Source: Nitrospira sp.
Lineage (GTDB): Bacteria; Nitrospirota; Nitrospiria; Nitrospirales; Nitrospiraceae
NCBI GenBank assembly: GCA_009594865.1
Contig: VOPT01000049.1
Coordinates: forward strand, 56,145 to 120,144
Direction of reading: 5' to 3'
Length of the DNA: 64,000 bases
Positions 53,697 through 64,000 of this stretch are shown here, piece after piece. The notes below the pieces were generated by a model, which saw only the letters and a list, made by a program, of their open reading frames with translations, searched no databases and was not told the DNA's origin. The translations under genes and the position numbers were made by a program. Position 1 is the stretch's first letter. Each line of letters starts with the position of its first letter.

Positions 53697-53724
53697 TGAA
53701 GCGATGCGGCCTTGCTGAGACCGG

Positions 53725-55128
53725 CTAGTGATCGGCTGGTTTCAGCACGACATAGAATGCCCGTCCTTCACGCAGGACGCGCAGGAGGATCGTGTCGCCG
53801 CGTTTGACCTTGGCGACCGCGATCGTAAATTCTCCGACCGTGCCGGTGTCCACGCGGTTGACCTCCTTGATCAAATCGCCCTCGCGTAATCCCTCGGCCT
53901 GCGCGAGGCTGCCCGCGTCCACCTTCGAGATCAGCACGCCGCGGCTTTCATTCAGTCGAAACTTTTCGGCCAGGCCGGCCGTCAAGTCCTGGACATCGAT
54001 GCCCAACTTCAAGTCGGTCCGGCTCTGGGGCAAGGAGGCCGTGACGACCGTGTCCCGGCGCTCGCTCAGGGCGACCTGGAGATTGAGGCGTTTCCCGTCA
54101 CGGACCACTTCGACACGTGTCGTTGAACCGGGGTCCAGGGCGGCAACGAGGCGAGACAGTTTGTTCGGGGTGTCCACCAGCGCGCCATCGACCTTCGTAA
54201 TGACATCCCCCGGCTTGATGCCGGCCAACGCCGCCGGATCCCGCTCGAAGACTTCATTGACCAACACGCCTTCGTTCTCATCTACGCCGAACTTGCTAGC
54301 CAGATCCGGCGTCAGCGGTTGTAACCCGACGCCCAACCAGGCTCGCACGACCTTGCCCTTGGCGATCAGCTGGTTCATGACCTGCTTGGCCATATTGGAC
54401 GGGATGGCAAACCCGATGCCCTGCGCAAAGTTGATGATGGCCGTATTGATGCCGATGATATCCCCTCGGAGATCAAAGAGCGGCCCACCGGAGTTGCCCG
54501 GATTGATCGACGCGTCGGTCTGAATAAAATTTTCGTAGCGGGACAGATTGATGTTTTCCCGCCCGATGCCGCTGACGACGCCCAGCGTCACCGTGCGGTC
54601 CAGCCCGAAGGGATTTCCGACCGCCAGCACCCACTGGCCGACCTTCACGCCGGACGAGTCACCGAAATGGGCGGCGGGGAGGGGATGGTCGGCCGTGACT
54701 TTGAGTACGGCCAGGTCGGTGTCCGGATCCTTGCCGATCACTTGCGCAAATAATTTTGTTTTGTCTGAGAGTCGCACTTCGACTTCCGCGGCATCGCCCA
54801 CCACATGATTGTTCGTAATGATGTGGCCGGCGGCATCGACAATGACGCCGGAGCCGGAGCCGGTCGAATTGGGAAGCCGTTCTCCTCCGTCTCGCGATCG
54901 TCCTGTGGCCTGAATCGGAAAAATACTGACGACCGATGGCTTCGCCTGTTCGGCTAGGTCAGTGATGACGGTCTGCAGTTCTTCCAGGAGGCGCAATCCA
55001 GGGGACACGGCGCGCGGTGTGGAGGCGAGGTCGGCTGCGGAAACGGTCGAACGGGGACTGCCAACGAACGATCCAACAAGTCCAAGTCCGAGAAACAGTA
55101 CTGCCGAAATCGAGACTGGTGTTTTCAT
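53725..55128 (-). CDS. degQ: DegQ/HtrA-type periplasmic serine protease
   Basis: 467 residues from the ATG at 55128 (signal VSISAVLFLGLGLVGSFVG). Trypsin-like triad: His in TNNHVVGDA, Asp in DTDLAVLK, Ser in GNSGGPLFD. Two PDZ domains follow (ASKFGVDENEGVLVNEV... and AEKFRLNESRGVLISKV). Quality-control protease/chaperone. The frame extends to 55305 without coding character; GGAG lies 11 bases before the chosen ATG. Confidence 0.93.
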   Translation of the reverse strand: MKTPVSISAVLFLGLGLVGSFVGSPRSTVSAADLASTPRAVSPGLRLLEELQTVITDLAEQAKPSVVSIFPIQATGRSRDGGERLPNSTGSGSGVIVDAAGHIITNNHVVGDAAEVEVRLSDKTKLFAQVIGKDPDTDLAVLKVTADHPLPAAHFGDSSGVKVGQWVLAVGNPFGLDRTVTLGVVSGIGRENINLSRYENFIQTDASINPGNSGGPLFDLRGDIIGINTAIINFAQGIGFAIPSNMAKQVMNQLIAKGKVVRAWLGVGLQPLTPDLASKFGVDENEGVLVNEVFERDPAALAGIKPGDVITKVDGALVDTPNKLSRLVAALDPGSTTRVEVVRDGKRLNLQVALSERRDTVVTASLPQSRTDLKLGIDVQDLTAGLAEKFRLNESRGVLISKVDAGSLAQAEGLREGDLIKEVNRVDTGTVGEFTIAVAKVKRGDTILLRVLREGRAFYVVLKPADH

Positions 55129-55216
55129 GGTGAGGCAAGCTCCGAGGGCCATACCTGAGCACTTTGACGACGCCTCAGAATACCAGATTTTCGCGTGACG
55201 GCGAAAGGAAGGAGGA

Positions 55217-55855
55217 TCAGGCTGATTTCGAGGCGGCCGGGTGCTGGAAATGCGGGAGCCAGTGGAGGAGGTCGTGGCGGAGGCCGACCAGGATGACGAT
55301 GTCATCGGGGCGAAGCGTCATGGTGTTGGAGAGAGGTAGAAGAAACGGTCCGCGAAAGACGGCGACGATGCGGGTCGTGGGGGGCAAGTCGAATTCGCCG
55401 ATCGGATGGCCGATGACTGGCGCGCTTCGCGCAACGACCACGCGTTCGATCGCGGCGTCGCGGAGACCCAATTCGCGCTGCATCGTCAACAGGTCTTCGT
55501 GAGCCAGCTCGACCTTAAGCTCCCGGATCTGGCGTTCCACGAGCTGCAATGCGGCTTGGTGGCCTTTGATGCGGTCGGAGGCCGTGCGGATGGCTTCCTG
55601 TAGTGAGGTCAACTCGGCCGGCGCCACCGGATGGATTCCCGCAGCCGGTTTGGCAGCGAAGGCGGCTACGCGTTGTCCGAGTTGGAGATGAATGGCGTGC
55701 GTCTGATTCAGAATCGTCGTGGCCTGGCCATGGAGGCGTAGGACATGGACTTTGCGGTTGACGCGTTCCGCGATGGCGACAACCGTCTCGTACAGGGCGC
55801 TGCCGGTGAGGAACAGCTCTTTGCGAATGCGAGCCAACAGCTCAAAAGACAGCAT
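55217..55855 (-). CDS. RCK_C (TrkA-C) domain protein with coiled coil
   Basis: 212 residues. The N-terminal two thirds are helical (KVHVLRLHGQATTILNQTHA, SDRIKGHQAALQLVERQI), and the C-terminal part is an RCK_C/TrkA-C-like ligand domain: IGHPIGEFDLPPTTRIVAVF, then TLRPDDIVILVGL. RCK_C usually gates ion channels or transporters; no channel gene is adjacent. Possibly a regulator of potassium or other ion transport. Confidence 0.7.
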   Translation of the reverse strand: MLSFELLARIRKELFLTGSALYETVVAIAERVNRKVHVLRLHGQATTILNQTHAIHLQLGQRVAAFAAKPAAGIHPVAPAELTSLQEAIRTASDRIKGHQAALQLVERQIRELKVELAHEDLLTMQRELGLRDAAIERVVVARSAPVIGHPIGEFDLPPTTRIVAVFRGPFLLPLSNTMTLRPDDIVILVGLRHDLLHWLPHFQHPAASKSA

Positions 55856-55884
55856 GGCGTTAATGTCTGATAAGATGTATTATG

Positions 55885-56490
55885 TCAACTTGACTGTCCG
55901 ATTCGCGATTCCGTCCCGCTCCACAATCGAATCAAATTGTCTTTGTGTCTCATCCAGATCAGGACACTGACGACACAGGCAAATCCGATAAACGTCCATG
56001 ATCGATGAAACAGCAACGCTACAATCGGGAACATGCCGAAAGCAAACAGCGCACCGCCTGAGGAATACTTCCACAAAAACACGGCGCCGATCCAGAGGGC
56101 CATGAGGGTGAATCCAACCCCAGGGGCCACGCCAAGTGCGGCCCCTAACGCCGTGGCGACGCCTTTTCCACCCTTCAAACCGAGGAATGCCGAGTGCAAA
56201 TGGCCGATGATCGAAGCCAGCGCGACCCATAAAATGGCGGCCTCCTGATGCAGCACCAGCGTCGCCACCCACCCTGCCAGCCAGCCTTTGCCAATGTCTC
56301 CCGCCAATGTCAGGACGCCGGCTTTTTTCCCGCTCACGCGCAGGACATTGGTAAAGCCCACATTCTTGCTGCCGGCGGTACGTGGATCGACGACCCCCAA
56401 CAGACGTGACACGACGACCCCAAAAGGAACCGAGCCGAGAAGATAGGCCGAGAGGATGAGGAAACCGATGAGCCAGGGACTGTCCATCAC
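55885..56490 (-). CDS. plsY: Glycerol-3-phosphate acyltransferase PlsY
   Basis: Acylates glycerol-3-phosphate using acyl-phosphate. 201 residues, five membrane spans; family motifs GSVPFGVVVSRLLG (first cytoplasmic loop), DPRTAGSKNVGFTN (GSGNxGxTN-like), and GLKGGKGVATALG. Downstream of pgsA by 26 bases. Confidence 0.95.
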   Translation of the reverse strand: MMDSPWLIGFLILSAYLLGSVPFGVVVSRLLGVVDPRTAGSKNVGFTNVLRVSGKKAGVLTLAGDIGKGWLAGWVATLVLHQEAAILWVALASIIGHLHSAFLGLKGGKGVATALGAALGVAPGVGFTLMALWIGAVFLWKYSSGGALFAFGMFPIVALLFHRSWTFIGFACVVSVLIWMRHKDNLIRLWSGTESRIGQSS

Positions 56491-56516
56491 CGAGTGATTG
56501 CCGCCGGGTTGTCCAC

Positions 56517-57131
56517 CTAGAGACCCTTTGCTCCGACCTGCCGCCAGAAGCTCCAGACATATTGTGCGCCCGACACATATCCCAGGATCAGAGAGAGGTA
56601 CAGGGTGACGATGCCGGCCAGATGCAGATTGCCGATGCTTTCCACCACGGTGCCTTCCAGCACCAGGAGGACGATGGCGATCACCTGCAGGGCCATTTTG
56701 TATTTGCCGGTGACCTCGGCGGACATGATCAATCCTTCGGAGGCCGCGATCGCCCGCAGGCCGGTCACGGCCACTTCCCGCGCGATAATCAGAATCGCCA
56801 CCAGCGCGCTGACACGATCCACTTGCACGAGGAGAATCAAGGCCGACAACACCAGCAGCTTGTCGGCGATAGGGTCCAGGAGGCGTCCGAGCTTGGTGAT
56901 CTGGCCGGTTTTTCTGGCGACGTAGCCGTCCAGCAGATCCGTCACGGCTGCCACCACGAACACGATGGCGGCGCTCAAGGCGCGATCCGGCGTCGGATCG
57001 ATCAGCAACATGACGAACACCGGAATCAACAGAATGCGGACGAGCGTCAGCACGTTGGGCAGGTTAATGTTACTTTCCTGCCCGGCCGACCGCATCAATA
57101 CCAATCCCGCTTCTTTCCAGTTTTCTGCCAT
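56517..57131 (-). CDS. pgsA: Phosphatidylglycerophosphate synthase
   Basis: 204 residues. The CDP-alcohol phosphotransferase signature DGYVARKTG ... GRLLDPIAD(K) (DGx2ARx8-9Gx3Dx3D). Four to five spans. First committed step to phosphatidylglycerol. Between kdsD and plsY. Confidence 0.94.
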   Translation of the reverse strand: MAENWKEAGLVLMRSAGQESNINLPNVLTLVRILLIPVFVMLLIDPTPDRALSAAIVFVVAAVTDLLDGYVARKTGQITKLGRLLDPIADKLLVLSALILLVQVDRVSALVAILIIAREVAVTGLRAIAASEGLIMSAEVTGKYKMALQVIAIVLLVLEGTVVESIGNLHLAGIVTLYLSLILGYVSGAQYVWSFWRQVGAKGL

Positions 57132-57164
57132 CGTTTCGTTCGTCCGATGTCCTCGAAGGTTCCC

Positions 57165-58202
57165 CTATACAATGCCGTGTTTGAGCAGGTCATGCAAGTG
57201 AATCACTCCCGCCAGGCGATTCGGCGGTTCGATGACGACGAGCGCCGTGATGGAGAAACGCTCCATCTGTGCCACGGCAGTCGTAGCTAATTCGTCCGGG
57301 CCGATTGTCTTCGGATGGCGGCTGGCCAGGTCGCGGGCCGTGACTCGGCTGAAGTCTCCGCCGGCTTGAATGAAACGCCGTAAGTCGCCGTCGGTCACGA
57401 TTCCGTAGAGCGCGCCCTTCGCATCGATCACCGTCGTCAAACCAAGTTTCTTCGAGGTCATTTCCAGGATCGTATCCGTCCCGGACACGTCGGCACGCAC
57501 GCGAGGTAAGTGATCGCCATGCTGCATGAGATCGCGCACCTTCACGAGCAAGCGACGCCCCAGGCTGCCGCCCGGATGAAACTGCGCGAAATCGTCGTGC
57601 TTGAACCCGCGTTTTTGCAGCAAGGCCACGGCCAAGGCATCACCCATGGCGAGCGTGGCGGTCGTGCTGGCGGTCGGGGCCAAGCCCAGGGGGCAGGCTT
57701 CCTCATCGACGGACACATCCAACGTGACATCGCTGTTTTTCGCCAGGGTGGAAGTCATCTTTCCCGTCATGCCGACGACCGGTACGTTCATTCGTTTGAC
57801 GAACGGTAGCAGTTGAAGGACTTCCTGCGTCTCGCCGCTGTTGGAAATGGCGATGAGCACATCACGTCGTGCGAGCATGCCCAGGTCGCCGTGGACGCCT
57901 TCGGCCGGATGCAGAAAAAACGAGGGCGTTCCTGTACTGGCCAGCGTCGCCGCGATTTTTTGTCCGATGAGGCCGGATTTGCCCATGCCGGAAATGACGA
58001 CTTTTCCCTGGCACTCGTAAAGCAACGTCACGGCTCGGGCGAATCGCTCGTCCAGACGGGCCTTGAGATCAAGCACTGCACGCGCTTCAATATCGAGCAC
58101 GCGAATCCCCTCGCGCACGCTCGCATCGACGGTGACAGAACGCACGGATGAGATCTTGGTCTTGCGTGTTACCGGACCGGTTGTGGGGCGGCTGCGTCGC
58201 AT
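57165..58202 (-). CDS. kdsD: Arabinose-5-phosphate isomerase KdsD/KpsF
   Basis: 345 residues. SIS domain ([37 protein letters not shown]) then two CBS domains (about 225-345). Converts ribulose-5-phosphate to arabinose-5-phosphate, the first Kdo precursor. Its start overlaps the kdsA stop by 34 bases. A later start would remove a basic 25-residue leader. Confidence 0.93.
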   Translation of the reverse strand: MRRSRPTTGPVTRKTKISSVRSVTVDASVREGIRVLDIEARAVLDLKARLDERFARAVTLLYECQGKVVISGMGKSGLIGQKIAATLASTGTPSFFLHPAEGVHGDLGMLARRDVLIAISNSGETQEVLQLLPFVKRMNVPVVGMTGKMTSTLAKNSDVTLDVSVDEEACPLGLAPTASTTATLAMGDALAVALLQKRGFKHDDFAQFHPGGSLGRRLLVKVRDLMQHGDHLPRVRADVSGTDTILEMTSKKLGLTTVIDAKGALYGIVTDGDLRRFIQAGGDFSRVTARDLASRHPKTIGPDELATTAVAQMERFSITALVVIEPPNRLAGVIHLHDLLKHGIV

Positions 58203-59002
58203 ATACGTAATACCCGTTCAAGGAGTGAATGAAGCGCATGGAGCGGGACCATGTTGGGTCCATCGGACAAGGCGGAGTCGGGATCCGGATGCACTTCCAT
58301 GAAAAACCCGTCGCAGCCGGCTCCTGCTGCCGCGCAGGCCAAGGGTTCGACGAATTCACGCTGGCCACTGGATTTAGTGCCGCCTCCCCCAGGCAGCTGC
58401 ACGCTATGGGTGGCATCGAAGACCACCGGATAACCGAAGCGGCGCATGATGGGAAATGAGCGCATGTCGACGACCAGATTGTTATAACCGAAGGAGGAAC
58501 CCCGCTCCGTCAGGACGATGCGCTGGTTACCGGCGTCTTCCACTTTCTTGACGACGTTGCCCATTTCCAGCGGCGACAGGAACTGCCCCTTCTTGATGTT
58601 CACAACCTTGCCGGTCTTGGCGGCGGCAATCAGCAGGTCGGTCTGGCGGCAGAGAAAGGCGGGAATCTGCAGAATGTCCACGACGCGGCCGGCTTCTGTC
58701 GCCTGCTCTTCCGAATGGACGTCGGTGAGAATCGGCACGCCGATTTGCTGCTTGACCTTGGCCAGGACGGCAAGACCCTGTTCTAAGCCAGGTCCACGAA
58801 AGGAGGAGATGGAGGTGCGATTGGCCTTATCAAAGGAGGATTTGAACACGTAGGGCATGCCGAGCGCCTTGGTGATCTCGGCGATGCGTCCCGCTGTGTC
58901 CATGGCGAGCTGCTCGCTTTCGATCACGCACGGTCCGGCAATCAAAAAGGGCCTATGCCCCGCCCCGATGGTAAAGCTTCCAATTTGTACGGCATGGCTC
59001 AT
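58169..59002 (-). CDS. kdsA: Kdo-8-phosphate synthase
   Basis: 277 residues. [34 protein letters not shown], and [13 protein letters not shown] are KdsA motifs. Condenses arabinose-5-phosphate with phosphoenolpyruvate. Product feeds KdsB via a KdsC-type phosphatase not seen here. Overlaps kdsD. Confidence 0.96.
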   Translation of the reverse strand: MSHAVQIGSFTIGAGHRPFLIAGPCVIESEQLAMDTAGRIAEITKALGMPYVFKSSFDKANRTSISSFRGPGLEQGLAVLAKVKQQIGVPILTDVHSEEQATEAGRVVDILQIPAFLCRQTDLLIAAAKTGKVVNIKKGQFLSPLEMGNVVKKVEDAGNQRIVLTERGSSFGYNNLVVDMRSFPIMRRFGYPVVFDATHSVQLPGGGGTKSSGQREFVEPLACAAAGAGCDGFFMEVHPDPDSALSDGPNMVPLHALHSLLERVLRICDAAAPQPVR

Positions 59003-59149
59003 AAATTATCCGACTCTCACAGGAGATGCTCAAACCGGTGTTCCAGCAAGGCCGCAGGAAGCGTGTGGACTGAGGCGTACCCTTGTGGTACGTCGCAAGG
59101 ATACACGCGACCGAGAACGCAGGTGGAGGCCGGTTTCAGCATCTCACGA

Positions 59150-61554
<2,405 letters not shown>

Positions 61555-61574
<20 letters not shown>

Positions 61575-62619
61575 CTGCCAATTGTGTGGCGGTCACCGTG
61601 GCGGTGCCGACCATCCCGACCACGACGCCTGCGGCTTGATTGGCGAGGATGGCCGCCTCGCGCATGCTGGCTCCGGTCGAGAGCGCCAGCGCGAGGGTCC
61701 CGACGACCGTATCTCCGGCACCGGTTACGTCATACACCTGCCTGGCGCGAGTGGGAATATGCCAATGGTCGCCGTGGCCCTGGTACACGCTCATACCCCG
61801 TTCGCCCCTGGTCACGAGCACGGTCTGGCATCCCAATCGTTGGCGAAGGACCATTCCGGCTTTATTGATCGTCTTGTCGTCTTCGCCTTGCACGCCGGCC
61901 GCTTGTGTGGCCTCGAGGTGGTTGGGGGTGACGACGGTCACGCCCTTGTAATAGCTGAAATGCTCCACCTTGGGGTCGACGACAATGGGGATCTTGCGCT
62001 GTCCTGCCAAACGAGTCAACTCTGTCATCAGCGAAGCCGTGACCACGCCCTTGGCGTAGTCCGAGACCACCAGGCAGGAGAGTTCCTTCAGGCGCGATTC
62101 GACGTAGCGAAGGATACGACGCTGCAGCAGGCCCGACAGCTCGTTGCGGCGTTCAACGTCATACCGCACGATTTGCTGGTTGTGAGCGACGACGCGTGAT
62201 TTTCTGGTCGTCGGCCGGCCTTGATCGATGACGACGCCGCCTCGCCCCTGCCTGCGCCCGCCCAATTCTTTCAGGAGGAGCCGTCCGCTTTCGTCCGCGC
62301 CGATGACGCCGCAAATATCCGCCTGGCCGCCGAGTGCCAGGATGTTGTTGAAGACGTTCGCCGCGCCACCGAGCTTCAAGGATTCCGATTCGACATGCAC
62401 CACCGGCACGGGAGCTTCCGGAGAAATCCGGCTGACCCGGCCCCAGACGTAATGGTCCAGGATCAAGTCTCCGATGACCAGCACGCTGGCCCTGGAAAAC
62501 CGTTGGATGTACGCGCCGAGTGCGGTGTGATCTACTCCCGCCTCTTCGCCCGCGTGCCCGTTCGACGGTCCGGCATGGCCGGATCGCCCTACTGGATGGC
62601 TTTTCCTAACCTTTCCCAT
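61555..62619 (-). CDS. hldE: ADP-heptose pathway kinase (HldE kinase domain)
   Basis: About 354 residues from the ATG at 62619. PfkB family: GDLILDHYVWG, KLGGAANVFNNILALG and the anion-hole DVTGAGDTVVGT. Phosphorylates D-glycero-beta-D-manno-heptose-7-phosphate in inner-core heptose synthesis. Unlike bifunctional HldE, no nucleotidyltransferase domain follows, so it is a stand-alone HldA/RfaE1-type kinase. ATGs at 62628 and 62655 are alternatives. Confidence 0.88.
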
Positions 62620-63368
62620 CGTACCCATTCCGTCCACGATCCTTGGCCGCTCCACGACCAGTAAATGCGAAATGCCTTGCCGCGCACTTTCTCCGTGCGC
62701 ACATAACCCCAGAATCGACTGTCGAGACTGTGATCCCGATTGTCTCCCATCACGAAGTACGCATCCTCCGGCACCGTCACCGGGCCGAAATTGTCTCGCG
62801 GGCTGATGTGCCCGTCGTGGATGGGCGGATCGGTGTGCTGCGTGAAGGCATGGTCATCGAACGGGGTGCCGTTGATATGCACCACCTTGTTACGCACGTG
62901 AATGGTGTCGCCCGGCAGTCCGATCACGCGTTTGATGAAGTCCTTGTCTTCGTCCTCGGGGAATCGAAACACGATGATGTCGCCACGCTGAATCGATCCG
63001 AAGGGAATGACCGTGTGTGAGGAATAGCAGGTCACCGGTGGAAAGCCCGGTTGAAACTTGCAGTCTGTCGGCCACTGGAGGCCATAGGATAATTTGCTGA
63101 CCAGAATATGGTCTCCGACCAGGAGCGTGGGAATCATTGAGCCGGAGGGAATTTTGAAGGCCTGCACCACGAACACACGGATAGCAAACGCGAGCAACAT
63201 CGCAATGATGATGGCTTCCGCGTATTCGCGTAGGATCGACTTGTGGGCCGGTTGATTTGCCGCGACCAGGCGTGGTTCCGTGGACGCCGGTTCAGAGGGC
63301 GTGGGTGGCGTCGCCGGGGTGGTCGTTGCAGGGACTTCCTCCGGACGGGCATTGGGGTCCACGCTCAT
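62589..63368 (-). CDS. lepB: Signal peptidase I
   Basis: 259 residues from the ATG at 63368, which overlaps the lepA stop by four bases. A cytosolic Pro/Thr-rich N-terminal tail of about 40 residues, one span ([20 protein letters not shown]), catalytic Ser in [11 protein letters not shown] and Lys in [12 protein letters not shown], then box [15 protein letters not shown]. Removes signal peptides. The 3' end overlaps the heptokinase frame. Confidence 0.95.
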   Translation of the reverse strand: MSVDPNARPEEVPATTTPATPPTPSEPASTEPRLVAANQPAHKSILREYAEAIIIAMLLAFAIRVFVVQAFKIPSGSMIPTLLVGDHILVSKLSYGLQWPTDCKFQPGFPPVTCYSSHTVIPFGSIQRGDIIVFRFPEDEDKDFIKRVIGLPGDTIHVRNKVVHINGTPFDDHAFTQHTDPPIHDGHISPRDNFGPVTVPEDAYFVMGDNRDHSLDSRFWGYVRTEKVRGKAFRIYWSWSGQGSWTEWVRWERLGKAIQ

Positions 63369-64000
63369 TCCTCGCCCACCTTGAGAATGGCCAGAAACGC
63401 TTCCTGCGGCACTTCCACGCGTCCCACCGCTTTCATGCGCTTCTTGCCTTCCTTCTGCTTGTCCCACAATTTACGTTTGCGGGAAATGTCACCGCCGTAA
63501 CATTTGGCCGTGACATTTTTCTTAATGGCGCCGATGGTTTCTCGGGCAATGATCTTGTTGCCGATGGCTGCTTGAATGGCAATTTCGAACATCTGTTTGG
63601 GAATGAGCTCTTTCATCTTTTCGGCGACCTGGCGCCCGCGCTGATAGGCCCGTTCCTTGTGCGTGATGAACGAAAGGGCATCGACCGGCTCGCCGTTGAG
63701 CAGAATGTCCAGCCGCACCAGTTCCGACTCGCGGTAGCCCAGCAGTTCGTAATCCAGCGACGCATAGCCTTGAGTCTTGGATTTGAGCTTGTCGTAAAAA
63801 TCGAGAATCACTTCATTGAGCGGCAATTCGTAGGCGATGACCACCCGGGTTGGATCCAGATAGTGGATGCTCCGTTGAATGCCGCGACGTTCCTGGCACA
63901 ATTGCAGCAACGTCCCGAGGTAACGCTCCGGCGCGATCAGCGTGGCCAGAATGAACGGTTCTTCAAAGGACGCAATTGAACTGGGCTCGGGCAATTCCGC
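63365..64000 (-). CDS. lepA: Elongation factor 4 (LepA), C-terminal part
   Basis: The frame runs off the right edge, leaving 211 residues of domains V and [52 protein letters not shown], and the LepA-specific tail [21 protein letters not shown]. LepA is a ribosomal GTPase. It overlaps lepB by four bases and is first in the visible series. Confidence 0.95.
   Translation of the reverse strand, partial: AELPEPSSIASFEEPFILATLIAPERYLGTLLQLCQERRGIQRSIHYLDPTRVVIAYELPLNEVILDFYDKLKSKTQGYASLDYELLGYRESELVRLDILLNGEPVDALSFITHKERAYQRGRQVAEKMKELIPKQMFEIAIQAAIGNKIIARETIGAIKKNVTAKCYGGDISRKRKLWDKQKEGKKRMKAVGRVEVPQEAFLAILKVGEE

Overview
The window is GC-rich (about 60% by eye) chromosomal DNA from a Gram-negative bacterium. 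Kdo/heptose lipopolysaccharide genes, OmpA, lipoprotein signals and DegQ indicate an outer membrane. The protein style (DnaE, NnrS, high-potential copper proteins, many small Cys-rich proteins) is most like Nitrospirota, probably Nitrospira. That assignment is inference from recalled family resemblance; there is no rRNA gene in the window to confirm it. No tRNA, rRNA, CRISPR array or insertion sequence was found.

Region 1 (1-7.7 kb) is an accessory, defence-like stretch. It holds the end of a Fic/RhuM-type protein, a type I restriction subunit HsdR, a PD-(D/E)XK-like orphan protein, a DUF4258-like/DUF2283 pair, a RelE/ParE toxin with an Xre antitoxin, the GTPase HflX, and a DUF2442 gene flanked by 43-bp direct repeats. 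Region 2 (7.7-13.1 kb) is a DUF2252-phosphatase operon split by a 3.6-kb block (SGNH hydrolase, a 59-residue DUF5989-like protein, a polyferredoxin). The block is bracketed by two copies of a 204-bp junction sequence about 90% identical.

Region 3 (13.1-24.5 kb) has many small exported or hypothetical proteins, including two paralogous cupredoxin-like copper proteins, a MazG-like hydrolase, an MBL-fold protein, an alpha/beta-hydrolase lipoprotein, an RluB-type pseudouridine synthase, a frameshifted FAD oxidoreductase coupled to a Sel1 protein, peptide deformylase and a GcvR-like ACT protein. Region 4 (24.6-32.7 kb) carries HrpB, a ferritin-like protein, AccA and DnaE.

Region 5 (33-42.6 kb) has a 1021-residue membrane protein with a large extracytoplasmic domain, a TPR-like protein, an unrecognised membrane protein, NnrS, and an operon ompA/BON - coiled-coil helix-hairpin-helix protein - YprB-like nuclease. 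Region 6 (42.9-53.7 kb) is housekeeping: purH-purD (separated by a 115-bp palindrome), tsaC, a lipoprotein, fmdB, the overlapping rsmD-coaD-aminotransferase operon, a zinc ribbon, radC and an EF-G paralogue.

Region 7 (53.7-64 kb, all minus strand) is an envelope operon series: lepA-lepB-hldE(kinase)-kdsB-pyrG-kdsA-kdsD-pgsA-plsY, then an RCK_C protein and DegQ. PyrG makes the CTP that KdsB uses to activate the Kdo made by KdsD and KdsA; HldE supplies heptose precursor; PgsA and PlsY make phospholipid; LepB processes exported proteins.
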